From: Pyropia yezoensis
Taxonomy: Eukaryota > Rhodophyta > Bangiophyceae > Bangiales > Bangiaceae
DNA: 64,000 nucleotides
Direction of reading: 5' to 3'
Assembly: GCA_009829735.1 (NCBI GenBank)
Contig: CM020620.1
Coordinates: 28,304,951 to 28,368,950, forward strand
Both the position numbers and the translations under genes were made by a program. Shown here one piece after another: positions 20,766 to 31,500 of the stretch. The stretch's first letter is position 1, and each line of letters starts with the position of its first letter. The notes below the pieces were generated by a model. The model was not told where the DNA came from. It did no database searches and was given only the letters and a program-made list of their open reading frames with translations.

Positions 20766-22382
20766 CACCATCTCGGAGACGCATTGTCTCGACTCGACAC
20801 CCCGAGCGGGGATACCCGCCCGGTGGACGAGGACATCCCGGTGGTACCGGTCTGCATGGTGGGTAACGCCACCCAAGGTTTGGTTGACCATACCATGGCA
20901 CACCGAGCATGCCCACTGACTCTCGCGGACTTCCACGAGGCACAAGCCAATGACGACGACTGTAGACGCCATCGCGCTAACCTCCTGGCCGGTACGGCCG
21001 GCATCCTCTCCGAGATCGAGGACGGACTCATATACCGGCGGGCACCCGCCGATGGACGACATCAAGTCGTGGTTCCCGTGTCCTTACGGCAAGCCGTCAT
21101 GGAACGAGAACACGAGAACCCTACAGCCGGACACCCGGGGGGTTCACGTATGTTCGCAGCAATGCGAAGGTTCTTCTACTGGCCAGCAATGGCCGTCGAC
21201 GTGGTCGACCACGTAAGGGGATGCCACCCCTGTGCACGCAACCGCATGAGTCTACATAGGCAGGCGTCTGCCATGAAGCTGTTCCCGTCCGATGGGCCCA
21301 ACGAGCAAGTCGCTATCGACATACTCGGGCCACTTCCGGTAACGGAAGAAGGGAACAGGTACATCCTGGTCATGTTTGACCGCTTCACTAAGCTGTCACG
21401 AGCGGCAGCCATCCCGAATGATACGGCATACACGATTATGAACGCAGTGGTTGACCACTGGATCAGTGCATACGGAGTCATGAAGCAACTCCTCTCCGAT
21501 AACGGAGCAAACCTGACGTCGGCATTCTGCACTAAGGTCATGCGCATGTTCGAACCACGTCGGGCATCCGACTACCACCCGCAGACCAACGGACAGGTGG
21601 AGCGGTTTAACCGCACCATTGTTAAGATGCTACAGTGCTACGTGGCCGAGCACACGAACACTTGGGACAGGCTCCTGTCCGTACTCACCCCGGGATACAA
21701 TGCCAGGCCACATCGAAGCACGAACATCGCCCCACTGGAGTGGGTCATGCCACTAGGCGTCGATAACCTGACGCTGCCGCCAGGCAGGTGCACTCGGTAT
21801 GATACACCGAAGGGCCGACCGGCCGAACGCATCCACCTAGCTTGGTTGGCCAAGCTATCGTGGATGATTCCTAAGCTCAAAGGTGCCCTTGACAGAACAC
21901 AACTTCGGTATAAGAAGAACTTCGACGCCCGACTACGGGTGCGCAACGCAACCCTGGTAACAGGTGACTGGGTCTATATCAGGCACCAGAAGTTCCGAGG
22001 GAACAAGCTTATGCAACCGGTCAAGGGACCGTACCAGATCCTCCACAGAGATGACCACTCTGTTATCTTACACTCCGATACGGAGATTCAACGCATCAGC
22101 ATGAATGACGTCACACCTGCTCCGATGCCGGAACAGCCTCAGCCGGTACCGGCTGGGTTGCTACATGAAGCTCTTACAACCCACCGGTCAGATGACCCGG
22201 TGGGACCGGATGGTATTCCATACCAAGTAGAGAGCGTGGTCGGACACACCGACCCGGACCTACCAGGGCCCTGGTACGTCAAGGTCATGTGGGTCGGATA
22301 CGACTCACCCACCTGGGAACAGGCGGCAAATATACCCCGCCAACTCCTCATGCCTTACATGAGGCGAAGACGCCTACTGTAA
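20766..22382 (+). pseudogene. pol: A1 pol, 3' part (integrase and C-terminus)
   Basis: Continuation of A1 pol after element B, in frame from the TSD onward (SRLDTPSGDT) to the TAA at 22380. It holds the integrase zinc region near 21120-21245, the catalytic core (AIDILGPLPV near 21310, SDNGANLTS near 21497, then the QTNGQVERFNR glutamate) and a chromodomain-like C-terminus near 22225-22330 (WYVKVMWVGY, TWEQAANIP). A 6-bp in-frame deletion near 21548 removes Gly-Ile present in A2, and LAYN has become PGYN. It is cut off from the RT part by B and by two upstream stops. Confidence 0.88.
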
Positions 22383-22860
22383 CAACCCAACCGACACCGA
22401 CTTCGGCTGTTGGGGGGTGAGGCTTATACCTACTAAGTAGGGTGTGACATGGTTACGGCAGACTTAGGTTTCTAAGTCAAATCAGACTTAGGTTTCTAAG
22501 TCGAACCAAGCTTAGGCAACTAAGTAGAGTCAAGCTTGAATAACAAAGTAAAACCTGAACCTCAATAAGTTATTTTAAAGGTAGAGGCTAACTCTGATAA
22601 TATCGAAGTAACTAGGGGGCTTACAAGGGAGCATGACCTCCCCAAGCCAAGACACAAAGTGAGGGAGGATGACCTCCCCAAGCGTGAACCAACCGGAAGA
22701 AGTTGGACGGGAGGCAAGGCACCACTGAGCCAGAAGGGACACTCCCCAAGGCAGCAAACAGAGGCAAGGAATGGCCCCGAAGGGGATGAGTTTAGACTCA
22801 CTACTACCCGGCTACCATAAGGGTTACCGAAAACCTCTCCCTCACAAACAATAGCACTCC
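22383..22860. other. Convergent intergenic region with a hairpin array (A1)
   Basis: 478 bases between the end of pol (+) and the end of the antisense reading frame (-). It holds a CCCAAC...GTTGGG stem at about 22387-22415, the palindrome CCTACTAAGTAGG (22429-22441), two identical GACTTAG-GTTT-CTAAGTC hairpins (22461-22478, 22485-22502) and CTTAG-GCAA-CTAAG (22511-22524). A 15-bp direct repeat ATGACCTCCCCAAGC lies at 22633-22647 and 22669-22683. It is AT-richer than its surroundings. The position suits termination or polyadenylation for both transcripts, which is inference. Confidence 0.6.
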
Positions 22861-23286
22861 TCAGTGGGTAGACCCACTGCCCGAGGGAGGCCACTCACGC
22901 GTAAGCGCGTATACCTCCGTGCTCCACCGGTCGGCAATCTCACGACGGTCAATCACCCGCGTTACCTCGGTGCATAGCTGGACGAGGGTGCTGCGGCCAG
23001 CCTCCACGTCCTCCAGAGCGTTCTGGAGACGGTCAAGCACGCCACCGAAGCAACGCGCTGACCCAACCAGCGCAGCACCTGGGGGGATATCACCCCAGCT
23101 AACAGAGAGACCCTCCCGCATTGCGCGGGCAACAAGGGCGTCAACGCCCTCATACCAGAGACGGGGACCCCCGTCATGCATGACAGGGGCGGGAGGTGAC
23201 CCTGGCGCAGCCAGAGGAGCCACAGGAGCCGACACGGCTACCACCGGAGCCGGTGGCGCCTGATATGAGGCCCGGTAGGACCCCAC
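22861..23286 (-). other. Conserved antisense frame past the A1 antisense ORF (no shared ATG)
   Basis: About 140 codons open in the -1 frame relative to the end of the antisense ORF at 23238 and overlapping it. The protein text is almost the same in A2 (33242-33667) with conservative changes, for example MHDGG/LHDGG and RAMREGL/RAMRGGL. No ATG is shared at its start, so it is more likely a C-terminal extension reached by frameshift or splicing than a separate gene. No domain is recognised. Confidence 0.45.
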
Positions 23287-25229
23287 CAAAGGGGCTCCAC
23301 CGTAACACCGGCGGGGCTCCGCCCGACGACGGGCACCTCACGCTCCCCACCCACAGAGCCCCACTCTCGGGGACGACGGCCAACCGCCGCCGGCATCGGG
23401 TTACCGAACCACGGAGCAAGGACCTGAAGAGGGTCATGGATAACCATGGGAATACCCAGGTCAGCAACAGCCTCGGTGGACGCCCACCCGTGGCAATTGG
23501 GCTCACCCGGCTGAGTACGCCGGATACGCAACGAATGACGAGGCAAGTGGGAAGCCCCAGCCTGCGGGTCCCGGTACGGGGGAAGGGCCAACACCCCAGC
23601 CCAGTTCACGGCATCGTGAACAGCCAGCAGGGCCTCGAACTCCCGGGCCAACCCGGTCTTGGCGGCTATCAGGTCCACGCCCAACTGCGCGATGTGCCGA
23701 CGGACACCCGTCGGAAGATGAAACAGGCGCCCCTGCCGGCGGACGGACAGCAAAAAGGAGGAAGCCTGCCCGAGGGTAACCTCAAGGGTGAAGGTACCCT
23801 GCAACGGGTGGACCGACCGGAAGGCCAACACACTCCCGAAGTATCGGAGGCACGAGCCGGTGTCAAACCGGAAAGCAGGGGCGGGTTCCCACCCCTCCTG
23901 CCACAGAGGCGGGCGCACGGGAGTGTATACCGGCGCACGACCGTTGCCGGTCTGCAACGCACACGTTATATCGGTGCGGAACGCATCCGCCATGACACCA
24001 TGGTTACGTCGCCAGCTTGACGCCGACTTCAACCCCGCCATGGGCGGGTAGGGAGCCGTCAACGACAGAAACGGGGATACCCCCGGGAAGTACTCAAAGC
24101 CGGGATACCGGCCGGTATCGCCCACCGTCTCCCCAAACGCCACCGGCTCCGCCGCCGCCGCAACCCCCCGAGCACTAGCCAGGTATTCAACCTCCCGCGG
24201 CAACGCGGGGGCAATCAGGTCGCATACCCCGAAGGCGGGGACGAGGTAGACCTCACCCCGTCCCACCCGAGTGCGCCAGAGCTGCGCATGCCGGTCGTCC
24301 GGCTGACTCAGGATCCAATGGTGTTCCACCCGGACCGCGTTCGGCTGGTTGACCAGCCGCATCAACTCCCGCTCCCAATTCAGGTCCACCCTGACGCGCC
24401 GTGAGGTGCCTCCAGAGAGTCGCGGCTGGTGGAAGTCCACCCACATCCGCCTATCGGACTCCATTGACTCTTGCACAGTCAGGCCTCGAACTCGAGCCAC
24501 CAAGTCGGACATCGACATGGCGGGTTGACCCGCCGCCACGGCGACGCCGCCACCCAACGGGGCAACCCGGGCAGGACCAGGAAGAATCGGGGGCGCCGGG
24601 GGATGCCCCACCGGCACATGGGCCGTTGACGGAGGTGCACGGGGCCGAGGAGGAAGAAGAAGGGCGGGCGCCCGCCCGGAGTCGCTCCCGGAGTCCACTG
24701 CCATCGGGGTAGATAAGTCTTGACCATCACGCGTCCGCGGCACCGCGGGCAGAGCATCGCCGCCACCCGGGCCCGACGTGGGTACCACGGGGGCAGCACG
24801 GGTAGACCCGCTACCCGCCGCAGCGGACACACCAACCGCGCGGGCACCCGCGCTGTCTTGACCCGCCGTACCGGCCGGGGTGCCGCCACTACCATCCGCC
24901 ACGCCGGCGACACCGTCTCGAGGCAGAGCCGCGCCGGCACCGGCGACAGAAGCCATCCGGGCCACCAGAGGAGTAGCGGTAGAGGCCACCGCTGCACGCG
25001 GTTGTCCGCCACCCGACGGAGCCATCGTGCCGCTACACACGGACGACAACCCGCCCGGCGCGCCTTCCGGGGCCACACGAACGGTCACCCGGTTGTCCTC
25101 GTCCTCCGACGAGCTCGCTAAGAAGCACTCGGCGGCGGTGGCAGAGACGGAAACGTCGTCCACCATCACCTCTTCCTCCTCCTCAAGCAGGAGGTCGTCC
25201 TCGCCCCCGGGTACCTGGGGGTCCGACAT
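23238..25229 (-). CDS. A1 antisense ORF (663 aa), unknown function
   Basis: Opposite strand to gag-pol. The ATG at 25229 (MSDPQVPGGEDD) is chosen because A2 (35688) and A3 (43376) have an ATG at the same place. Residues 1-60 are strongly acidic (EEEEE, SSSEDED), 60-260 are low complexity (Gly, Ala, Pro), and the C-terminal 400 residues look globular and are highly conserved in A2 (MRLVNQPNAVRVEHHWI, PVYTPVRPPLWQEGW, LRYFGSV, LFHLPTGVRRHI). LFHLP maps to 23712-23726. Blocks shared with the C and B antisense ORFs mark a common core. No signal peptide, membrane segment or known domain is seen. Antisense ORFs 3' of pol are known in some plant gypsy elements; this protein itself is not recognised. 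Confidence 0.7.
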   Translation of the reverse strand: MSDPQVPGGEDDLLLEEEEEVMVDDVSVSATAAECFLASSSEDEDNRVTVRVAPEGAPGGLSSVCSGTMAPSGGGQPRAAVASTATPLVARMASVAGAGAALPRDGVAGVADGSGGTPAGTAGQDSAGARAVGVSAAAGSGSTRAAPVVPTSGPGGGDALPAVPRTRDGQDLSTPMAVDSGSDSGRAPALLLPPRPRAPPSTAHVPVGHPPAPPILPGPARVAPLGGGVAVAAGQPAMSMSDLVARVRGLTVQESMESDRRMWVDFHQPRLSGGTSRRVRVDLNWERELMRLVNQPNAVRVEHHWILSQPDDRHAQLWRTRVGRGEVYLVPAFGVCDLIAPALPREVEYLASARGVAAAAEPVAFGETVGDTGRYPGFEYFPGVSPFLSLTAPYPPMAGLKSASSWRRNHGVMADAFRTDITCALQTGNGRAPVYTPVRPPLWQEGWEPAPAFRFDTGSCLRYFGSVLAFRSVHPLQGTFTLEVTLGQASSFLLSVRRQGRLFHLPTGVRRHIAQLGVDLIAAKTGLAREFEALLAVHDAVNWAGVLALPPYRDPQAGASHLPRHSLRIRRTQPGEPNCHGWASTEAVADLGIPMVIHDPLQVLAPWFGNPMPAAVGRRPREWGSVGGEREVPVVGRSPAGVTVEPLWWGPTGPHIRRHRLRW

Positions 25230-25813
25230 GGTGAAACCGGGGTAGCAGGGGCACCCCGTGCGGAAAAAGCCGAGGCCGGCTCGACCCGGTACGAGGAACG
25301 CTCGCGCGGACGAGCCAGGGAAGCGCGAGTACCCGTGCTTATAACCACACAGCTCAGCACGAGCGAAAAGCAGCGCGGGACGACCCGCGCCAGCCGAGCT
25401 ACGAGGGCGCTCCACCCAGGCACCTGGACCGGAGCCACGCCCCCCCCACACACTGGGTAAGTAAGGGGGGTCACCCCCAACCGCCCCCCCCGCAACGCGG
25501 GCAGCCCCCGCCCCCCACTCAATCGTCCACACGAGAGGGGCCCCCCTGCCACCAGACACCTGGTGGCGGATCCGCTTGCACCACCCCTCGGAAAGGGGGG
25601 TCGTGAAGAGAAACCCGCATCGGGAATTCAACGGTCCGGAAAACGGATCGTGTGTGTACCACACAAAGGGGAGCACCCCCCTCAGACACCCCCGAAAAGC
25701 GGTGTCTGCCGCGACAGGGCGCAAAGCCCGACCCGACTGGTCAACGGTCGCGCGACCCACTTACATCCGGAAAGCCGAATGCAACTCGACCCGAGGACGG
25801 GCCGAGTCTAAGG
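25230..25813 (-). other. Region upstream of the A1 antisense ORF
   Basis: About 580 GC-rich bases between the antisense ATG and the polypurine tract. A promoter and leader for the antisense transcript would have to lie here or in the LTR. The whole stretch is conserved in A2 (35689-36261) and A3 (42803-43375). I see no conserved TATA-like motif. Confidence 0.4.
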
Positions 25814-25818
25814 GGGGG
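25814..25818. repeat. TSD GGGGG of A2 (partner 36635-36639), within the A1 polypurine tract
   Basis: Five G before the A2 5' LTR and five G after its 3' LTR. Joining them with the following ATA rebuilds an A-type polypurine tract (AAGGGGGGGATA) in front of the A1 right LTR, as A2 itself has at 36262-36273. Confidence 0.75.
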
Positions 25819-26179
25819 TGTAGCAATATGGTTGTCCGTATTGTGACCCTAATATCAGGGGGGCTACTTCTAATCCTTAACTTCAATTTGAGAGTCCGAG
25901 CTGGTCACGGTATCTATAAGTTACGTATGACCAGAGGGACTTGCATCTTGGGGTGAAGGGTAGTTAGTAGTGTCTCCGAGGGTTTATAACGAGGGGGCCG
26001 GTGGCGAATCCACCGCCGGCCAAGGAGAACAACAAACCCCTCCCATTTGGGCTCCCATCTTGGTCCCGTGGCTTGCGCTCCAAGGACAGCAACCTTGGCC
26101 TCCCGGTGACAATGGTGCCGATCCCCCTTGGTGAGTGTTCCCTGAGAGTGGACGTGCGACGGATTCCTATTGTGCTACA
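25819..26179 (+). repeat. A2 5' LTR
   Basis: 361 bp, TGTAGCA to TGCTACA, with TATCTATAAG near 25909. The hairpin side GGCCGGTGG differs from A1. Primer site TGGTGGAGCAGCAGGGGA follows at 26181-26198. Confidence 0.92.
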
Positions 26180-26404
26180 TTGGTGGAGCAGCAGGGGACG
26201 GGTTTCCGTCACCCTTGTGGTGACGCCGTCTTCGGCCCTGGCACACGGATAGGGATCCGGTCCTTTTCTTGTACTCGTGGTGTTGCGACCTGATCGATTG
26301 TGTTGAGCTTTTACCTGTGACTGTGACATACTGTTACTCTCCCCAATCTACCCCCTCGCTCTCTTATTCGTGGTGATCGTTGCTTCGGTGGACTGATTGT
26401 GACT

Positions 26405-28588
26405 ATGTCTACCCAAGAGACGGGGAACGTTCAAGATGACGGATCGGCGTCGACGCCGACCCCGGAGGTGACTACGGGAACCGGGATCGGGAACCCGATC
26501 GATAACATTGAGACGCCAATGCTCTCCGGTGCCGGATCGACGTTTGGCACGGCTCGGACGGCAGGAGGCGGGGGCCCGCCTCAACTGTCGTCGACCGACC
26601 TCACTCCGCCGCCTCCTTCACCAGGGGATTCCCTGATGGCATCATTGGCCCGCATCGAGGCCCGGTTTTCCGGGCTCGACGCCCGTCAAGATCGGACGGA
26701 GGACGCAATGGCAGTGTTGATGTCAACACGGCACACGACGGGACCCCGTCGTGTTCCTCCCACACCGGTACGGTTCGAACCGGCCGGACTACTTTCGGAG
26801 TCCACCAGGGTCAATCCCGGGGTTGCTACTCCTGGACAACCCCCGGACACAATGGGGTATGGGTCCGACTCGTCGGCAGAGTTGGAACGGAGTCACACGG
26901 AGCGATACGCTCGGAGCACCCGAAGCGGACTCCGCGGACACGACCCGGCGGATACGTACGCCGGGGGAGAGTCGGTTATTGGGGGAGGGGGTACCCTCTC
27001 GCAGTACCCCCACGACGAAGGAGGCCAGGCAACTCGGGTTCCCGAGGTGCCGACGCCTGAAGTACCATCTTCAGTGGTGGAAGCTATGACCGCGCAGGTA
27101 ACTGCGAGCCTACTGAAGCGGATGGAATCCGATGAGTTCGCTCATCAACTGGCTAAGCGACTGGATATCCAGGACGCTGACACGGAGATCGTCAACGAGG
27201 TCTTCCGGTCGGTTCTTACTCCGGAACGTTATCGTTTGGAGGACCGCTCTACCACCGTATCGGAATCGATGCGTAATACGTCGCATCGGGCGATCCGCTC
27301 TATGCAGACCCTTATGAAGGGAGTCCCTATGTTCGGGGGGCCGAACGGACGCCCGTTGGCAGTCATCGGCTTCTTGACTAGCTTCAAGGCAGCCGCAGAC
27401 AAGGCGCTCGTTAACGAGGGGCTGGCCCTGGAGATCCTCCCGTTCTTTGTTGATGAACGGGTGCGAGGCATTCTTCGCCAGGCATCCCCGATGCCGGGAA
27501 TGAGGGTCGCGGCCACCCCCATGGATTACCGTGGGATATTGAAGGAGCTGCTGAGCAGCTACCTCAGTGAGGACAAGTGCGAGGACCACTATCGGGCCCT
27601 TCGCACTGCCACCGCCCAGTCCTGGGAGGATGAGGAGATGTTTGGACGCCGGATCCCAGAGCTCGACTACGAGCTGGGGAAGCTCCTCGGAGAAGGGGAG
27701 CTACGGGCCATCCTGTTCTCAGGAGTACCCAACTACGTGCGGATATCCGCACGGGGCGCCAACACGGCACGGACGAACTTCAGTCGACTGATGCATATGT
27801 GCAAGTCCCTAGGGGACGCCTACCGGGTTCTACACCCGGAGTGTGCCTTGGCCCCGAAGCCCAAGGGTGAGGGAGGCAAGCCCAGTCTTACCCCGGTACC
27901 GAGGCAAGAGAAGGTGGAACGTAAGGCCGCACCAGTACTGGTGGCAACCGAACATACCCCTATTGGTGAGGATGAGCCTCTAGTCGACCAACAGGGCCAC
28001 CTGTTGCTACCGGCGACGCCGGTGATTGATGAACATGGTACGGTAGCGTACATCGCCCCGGCTGGAACCCAGTTCCAGGTCAACGAAGGAACGGGACGGC
28101 GCGTCCCTTATGTGCGGACTACGGGGTACTCCCCGGTGACGGGTAACCCTCACCAACCCTTGCCAACATGGGCGGTGCGCACGGAGGCACCCCCGCAGAT
28201 TGCGGGCCGACCAAACCGGTTGGGGGAGTCCATGTTCCGGTTGACCCAAGGACCCAGTGCCTACCAGGGAGCAGGCACTCGGGCGCCCGAGGGAGGCAAC
28301 CGTAGCTACGGGGCTACCCCGATGCGATCTCAAGGGGGGACCGGCACGTCCGGGTGTATGTTGTGTGGGGATCCCCAGCACTGGGTGTCTTCCTGCCCAC
28401 TCAACCCCGAGGAGTCTCGGCGGGCAGCGGCGCAACGCAAGGCATCCACCGGGGGGTATCCCGCCCGAGCACCCGGACCCGCACCGGGTAGGCAGCCAGC
28501 TCCAGGTGGAGTACTGGCCGTCGAGGAGGCACCCCCTTATCCGGATATTTCGGAGGACAGCACCCGGACGAGCACGGGAAATGAGTAA
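26405..28588 (+). CDS. gag: A2 gag polyprotein (727 aa)
   Basis: Intact Gag, same length as A1. The ATG at 26405 (MSTQETGNVQ) is the first after a leader of about 200 bases. Low-complexity N-terminus, conserved helical gag region (around TPERYRLEDRSTTVSESM and ALEILPFFVDERVRGIL) and a CCHC knuckle from residue 651 (CMLCGDPQHWVSSC). Basic, Pro-rich C-terminus. It ends with GGGAAAT at 28576-28582 overlapping GAG TAA. Pol starts five bases later. Differences from A1 are mostly scattered substitutions in the low-complexity part, with no stop or frameshift. Confidence 0.92.
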   Translation: MSTQETGNVQDDGSASTPTPEVTTGTGIGNPIDNIETPMLSGAGSTFGTARTAGGGGPPQLSSTDLTPPPPSPGDSLMASLARIEARFSGLDARQDRTEDAMAVLMSTRHTTGPRRVPPTPVRFEPAGLLSESTRVNPGVATPGQPPDTMGYGSDSSAELERSHTERYARSTRSGLRGHDPADTYAGGESVIGGGGTLSQYPHDEGGQATRVPEVPTPEVPSSVVEAMTAQVTASLLKRMESDEFAHQLAKRLDIQDADTEIVNEVFRSVLTPERYRLEDRSTTVSESMRNTSHRAIRSMQTLMKGVPMFGGPNGRPLAVIGFLTSFKAAADKALVNEGLALEILPFFVDERVRGILRQASPMPGMRVAATPMDYRGILKELLSSYLSEDKCEDHYRALRTATAQSWEDEEMFGRRIPELDYELGKLLGEGELRAILFSGVPNYVRISARGANTARTNFSRLMHMCKSLGDAYRVLHPECALAPKPKGEGGKPSLTPVPRQEKVERKAAPVLVATEHTPIGEDEPLVDQQGHLLLPATPVIDEHGTVAYIAPAGTQFQVNEGTGRRVPYVRTTGYSPVTGNPHQPLPTWAVRTEAPPQIAGRPNRLGESMFRLTQGPSAYQGAGTRAPEGGNRSYGATPMRSQGGTGTSGCMLCGDPQHWVSSCPLNPEESRRAAAQRKASTGGYPARAPGPAPGRQPAPGGVLAVEEAPPYPDISEDSTRTSTGNE
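28576..28582 (+). promoter_or_regulatory. GGGAAAT heptamer at gag end (A2)
   Basis: Same as A1: gag phase G-GGA-AAT, with TGA next in the -1 frame. The reverse copy A3 has GGGAAAC here (55061-55067 on the plus strand as GTTTCCC), with the -1 frame open into pol. Confidence 0.5.
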
Positions 28589-28593
28589 GAGGA

Positions 28594-31500
28594 ATGATGA
28601 CTGGGGGGCGCTGGGGTTACCCAAGCAAGCCACCCCGGAGTACCGCGGGGAAGGCCCCACGAAGAGCGCGGTTGAGCCGACGCCGCATCAACCCCCGGTT
28701 ACACCTTCCGGCCCCGACGACACGGCGTCTGGGGATTGATGACCAACCTCCAAGGTTGGGAGGAGAGGACGGGAAGCCCCGTCACATGGAACCAGACAAG
28801 GGCCCTGTTCAGGATGCCCGAGCTACACCGGATATCGGTGTAGGCCACGTGCTGTTCACCTTGGAGAACTTCAAGGTATCAGCCACACTAGGGGTTGACC
28901 CCCAGTCGACACGATCGTACTACCCTGTACTGGATACAGGGGCTGGACCCAACCTTATCCGGAAGGATACCCTCCCGGACAAGTGGCTTCCGCGAGTCAG
29001 AGTGACACGGGGACCCACCATCAAGGACGCGAATGGTCGCCTCATTCGTACGACCGCAGCGATGTCGCTGCGGGTTACCATCGGGGACCTCACCACGGAA
29101 GTCGACTTCCTGGTGTGTGAGACCCTATCGGTGCCCTGCATACTGGGGTGCACCTTCATCAACGTTCACGTTGATGCAATCCGGCCAGGCCGGAGGACCG
29201 TCGAGCTTCAAGAAGCCGACGGGACGAAACGAGGACACACGGCTATCGTCAGGGACCTGACGCTACAAGGAAGCCACGTTAACGTGGCTGAGGTGTACGC
29301 AAGCGTCGAGCCGAAGACACTTCGGTTGGCCAAGCGAACTCGCTTTGAGCCGTTGTCGGAGACAGTCCTCCCGGTTAACTGCGACCTCGCAGGCATCTGC
29401 AGAGTACAGTCCAACCTACGGACGTACAAGCGCCATGGGTTGACCATGGCCAACGGTCTCATAGACCTCCCAGCAGGAGGGTCGTCCCTCCTAGTGATGG
29501 CGAACTATCGCCGTAAGGCAGTCACCCTCCCGAAGGGAACTATCCTCGGGATTGCCGAGCTCTACGAAGGAGATATCCTTACCCCTGACAAGGAAGGTCA
29601 AGTGGAACCACTTGAGGTGCTGGCGGTCGCGGAGACCACCGAGCGACAGCAACCCGATGACGGGAAGCCTAACCCATCGGCGGCTACGGCGGACCTGCCG
29701 CCAAAGGACCAAGAAGCCTTGAAGGCACTGGCCGAGGCTGACCTCGACCACCTTCCCCCTTCGGTAGCCGAAGGGGTACGACGGATGCTAAGAAAGCACG
29801 ACGTTATGTGGACAGGCGGAGCCTTGGGGACCATTGGGGCAACCCAACATCGTATAGATTTGGTACCAGGCGCACGACCCGCCCGCTCACAACCGCACCG
29901 AGCGGGACCTATGCAACGAGAGATCGTCGATGGAGAAGTGAAGAGGATGAGTGAAGCTAAGGTGATCCGACCTTCGATGTCGGAATGGGGTGCCCCAGTC
30001 GTTATTGTGCCGAAGAAGGATCAAACCCCTCGGTTTTGCATCGATTATCGACGCCTCAACTTGGTTACCAAGAAGGACTCATACCCTTTACCAAGGACGG
30101 ATGAATGCATCGACTCCCTGGGGGAGGCTACGGTGTTTACCACCATCGACTGCAATGCCGGATACTGGCAGATCCCGGTGGCGGACGAGGATATCCCCAA
30201 GACGGCATTCGTCTGTCACAGTGGAGTGTACGAGTTCCTAAGGATGCCCTTCGGATTGTCCAATGCCCCCGCTACATTCCAGCGGGCTATCGACATCATA
30301 CTGTCGGGGGTGAAGTGGCGTAACTGCCTAGTGTACCTCGATGACGTAATCGTCTTCTCGCGTAACATGGATGACCATGTACAACATGTTGACGAGGTAC
30401 TCACCCTCTTGAGGAACGCCGGGGTAACCCTGCGTCTGAAGAAGTGCGCCTTCTTCCAACAGACGGTCGAGTATCTGGGCCACCAGATAACCCCTGGTAA
30501 ACTAGGGGTACTCGAAGGCAATACCGGGGCACCTCGGGATGCCCGGTTCCCTAACACCCAGACGCAGCTCAAGAGCTTCCTGGGAATGTGCAATGTATAC
30601 CGACGGTTCGTCAAGGACATCGCTCGGATAGCTAAACCGTTAACGGTTCTTACGAGCAGTACCTTACCCAAGGTACTCCAACCCCCTTCGCCTAGCAAAG
30701 AGGAGGCATTCGAGTCGCTGAAGCGAGCCCTACTAGCCCCACCCGTCCTTGCGTTACCGCATAGACGGGGTACCTTCGTCATCGATGTCGATGCGTGTGA
30801 TACACAAGTGGGATGCACCCTGTTACAGGGAGAGACGTTGATAGGTACCGACAACGATATCCCGGACCTACGTCCGGTAGGGTACTTCAGCCGGACACTC
30901 AACCCGGCTGAGCGGAACTATAGTGCCACCGAGCGTGAATGCCTCGGAGCTATATGGGCAGTGCAACTGCTCCGTCCATACCTGGAGGGCTCCAGGTTCA
31001 TCGTGAGGTCCGACCACGAACCCCTACGATGGCTCCTCAACCTTGGTGACAAGGATTCCGATAGCCATGGGAGGCTAGCCCGATGGAGGCTGAAGATGGC
31101 CGAGCACGACTACCGCACGGTGTATAAGGCTGGGTCAACCCACCACCTCGGAGACGCGTTGTCTCGCCTCGACACTCCGAGCGGGGATACCCGCCCGGTG
31201 GACGAGGACATCCCGGTGGTACCGGTCTGCATGGTGGGTAATGCTACCCAGGGTATGGCTGACCATACCATGGCACACCGAGCATGCCCACTGACTCTCG
31301 CGGACTTCCACGAGGCACAAGCCAATGACGACGACTGTAGACGCCATCGTGCTAACCTCCTGGCCGGTACGGCCGGCATCTTCTCCGAGAACGAAGACGG
31401 ACTCATATACCGGCGGGCACCCGCCGATGGACGACATCAAGTCGTGGTTCCCGTGTCCTTACGGCAAGCCGTCATGGAACGAGAACACGAGAACCCTACA

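Noticed and set aside
22461..22502. CRISPR-like array
   Set aside because: Only two identical units six bases apart, each a self-complementary hairpin, inside a eukaryotic retrotransposon.
22861..23289. Independent small antisense gene
   Set aside because: No ATG is conserved at its start between A1 and A2; kept only as a conserved extension.
23196..24020. Plus-strand frame opposite the A1 antisense ORF
   Set aside because: Its A2 counterpart is much shorter, and similarity to families B and C exists only in the minus-strand frame.
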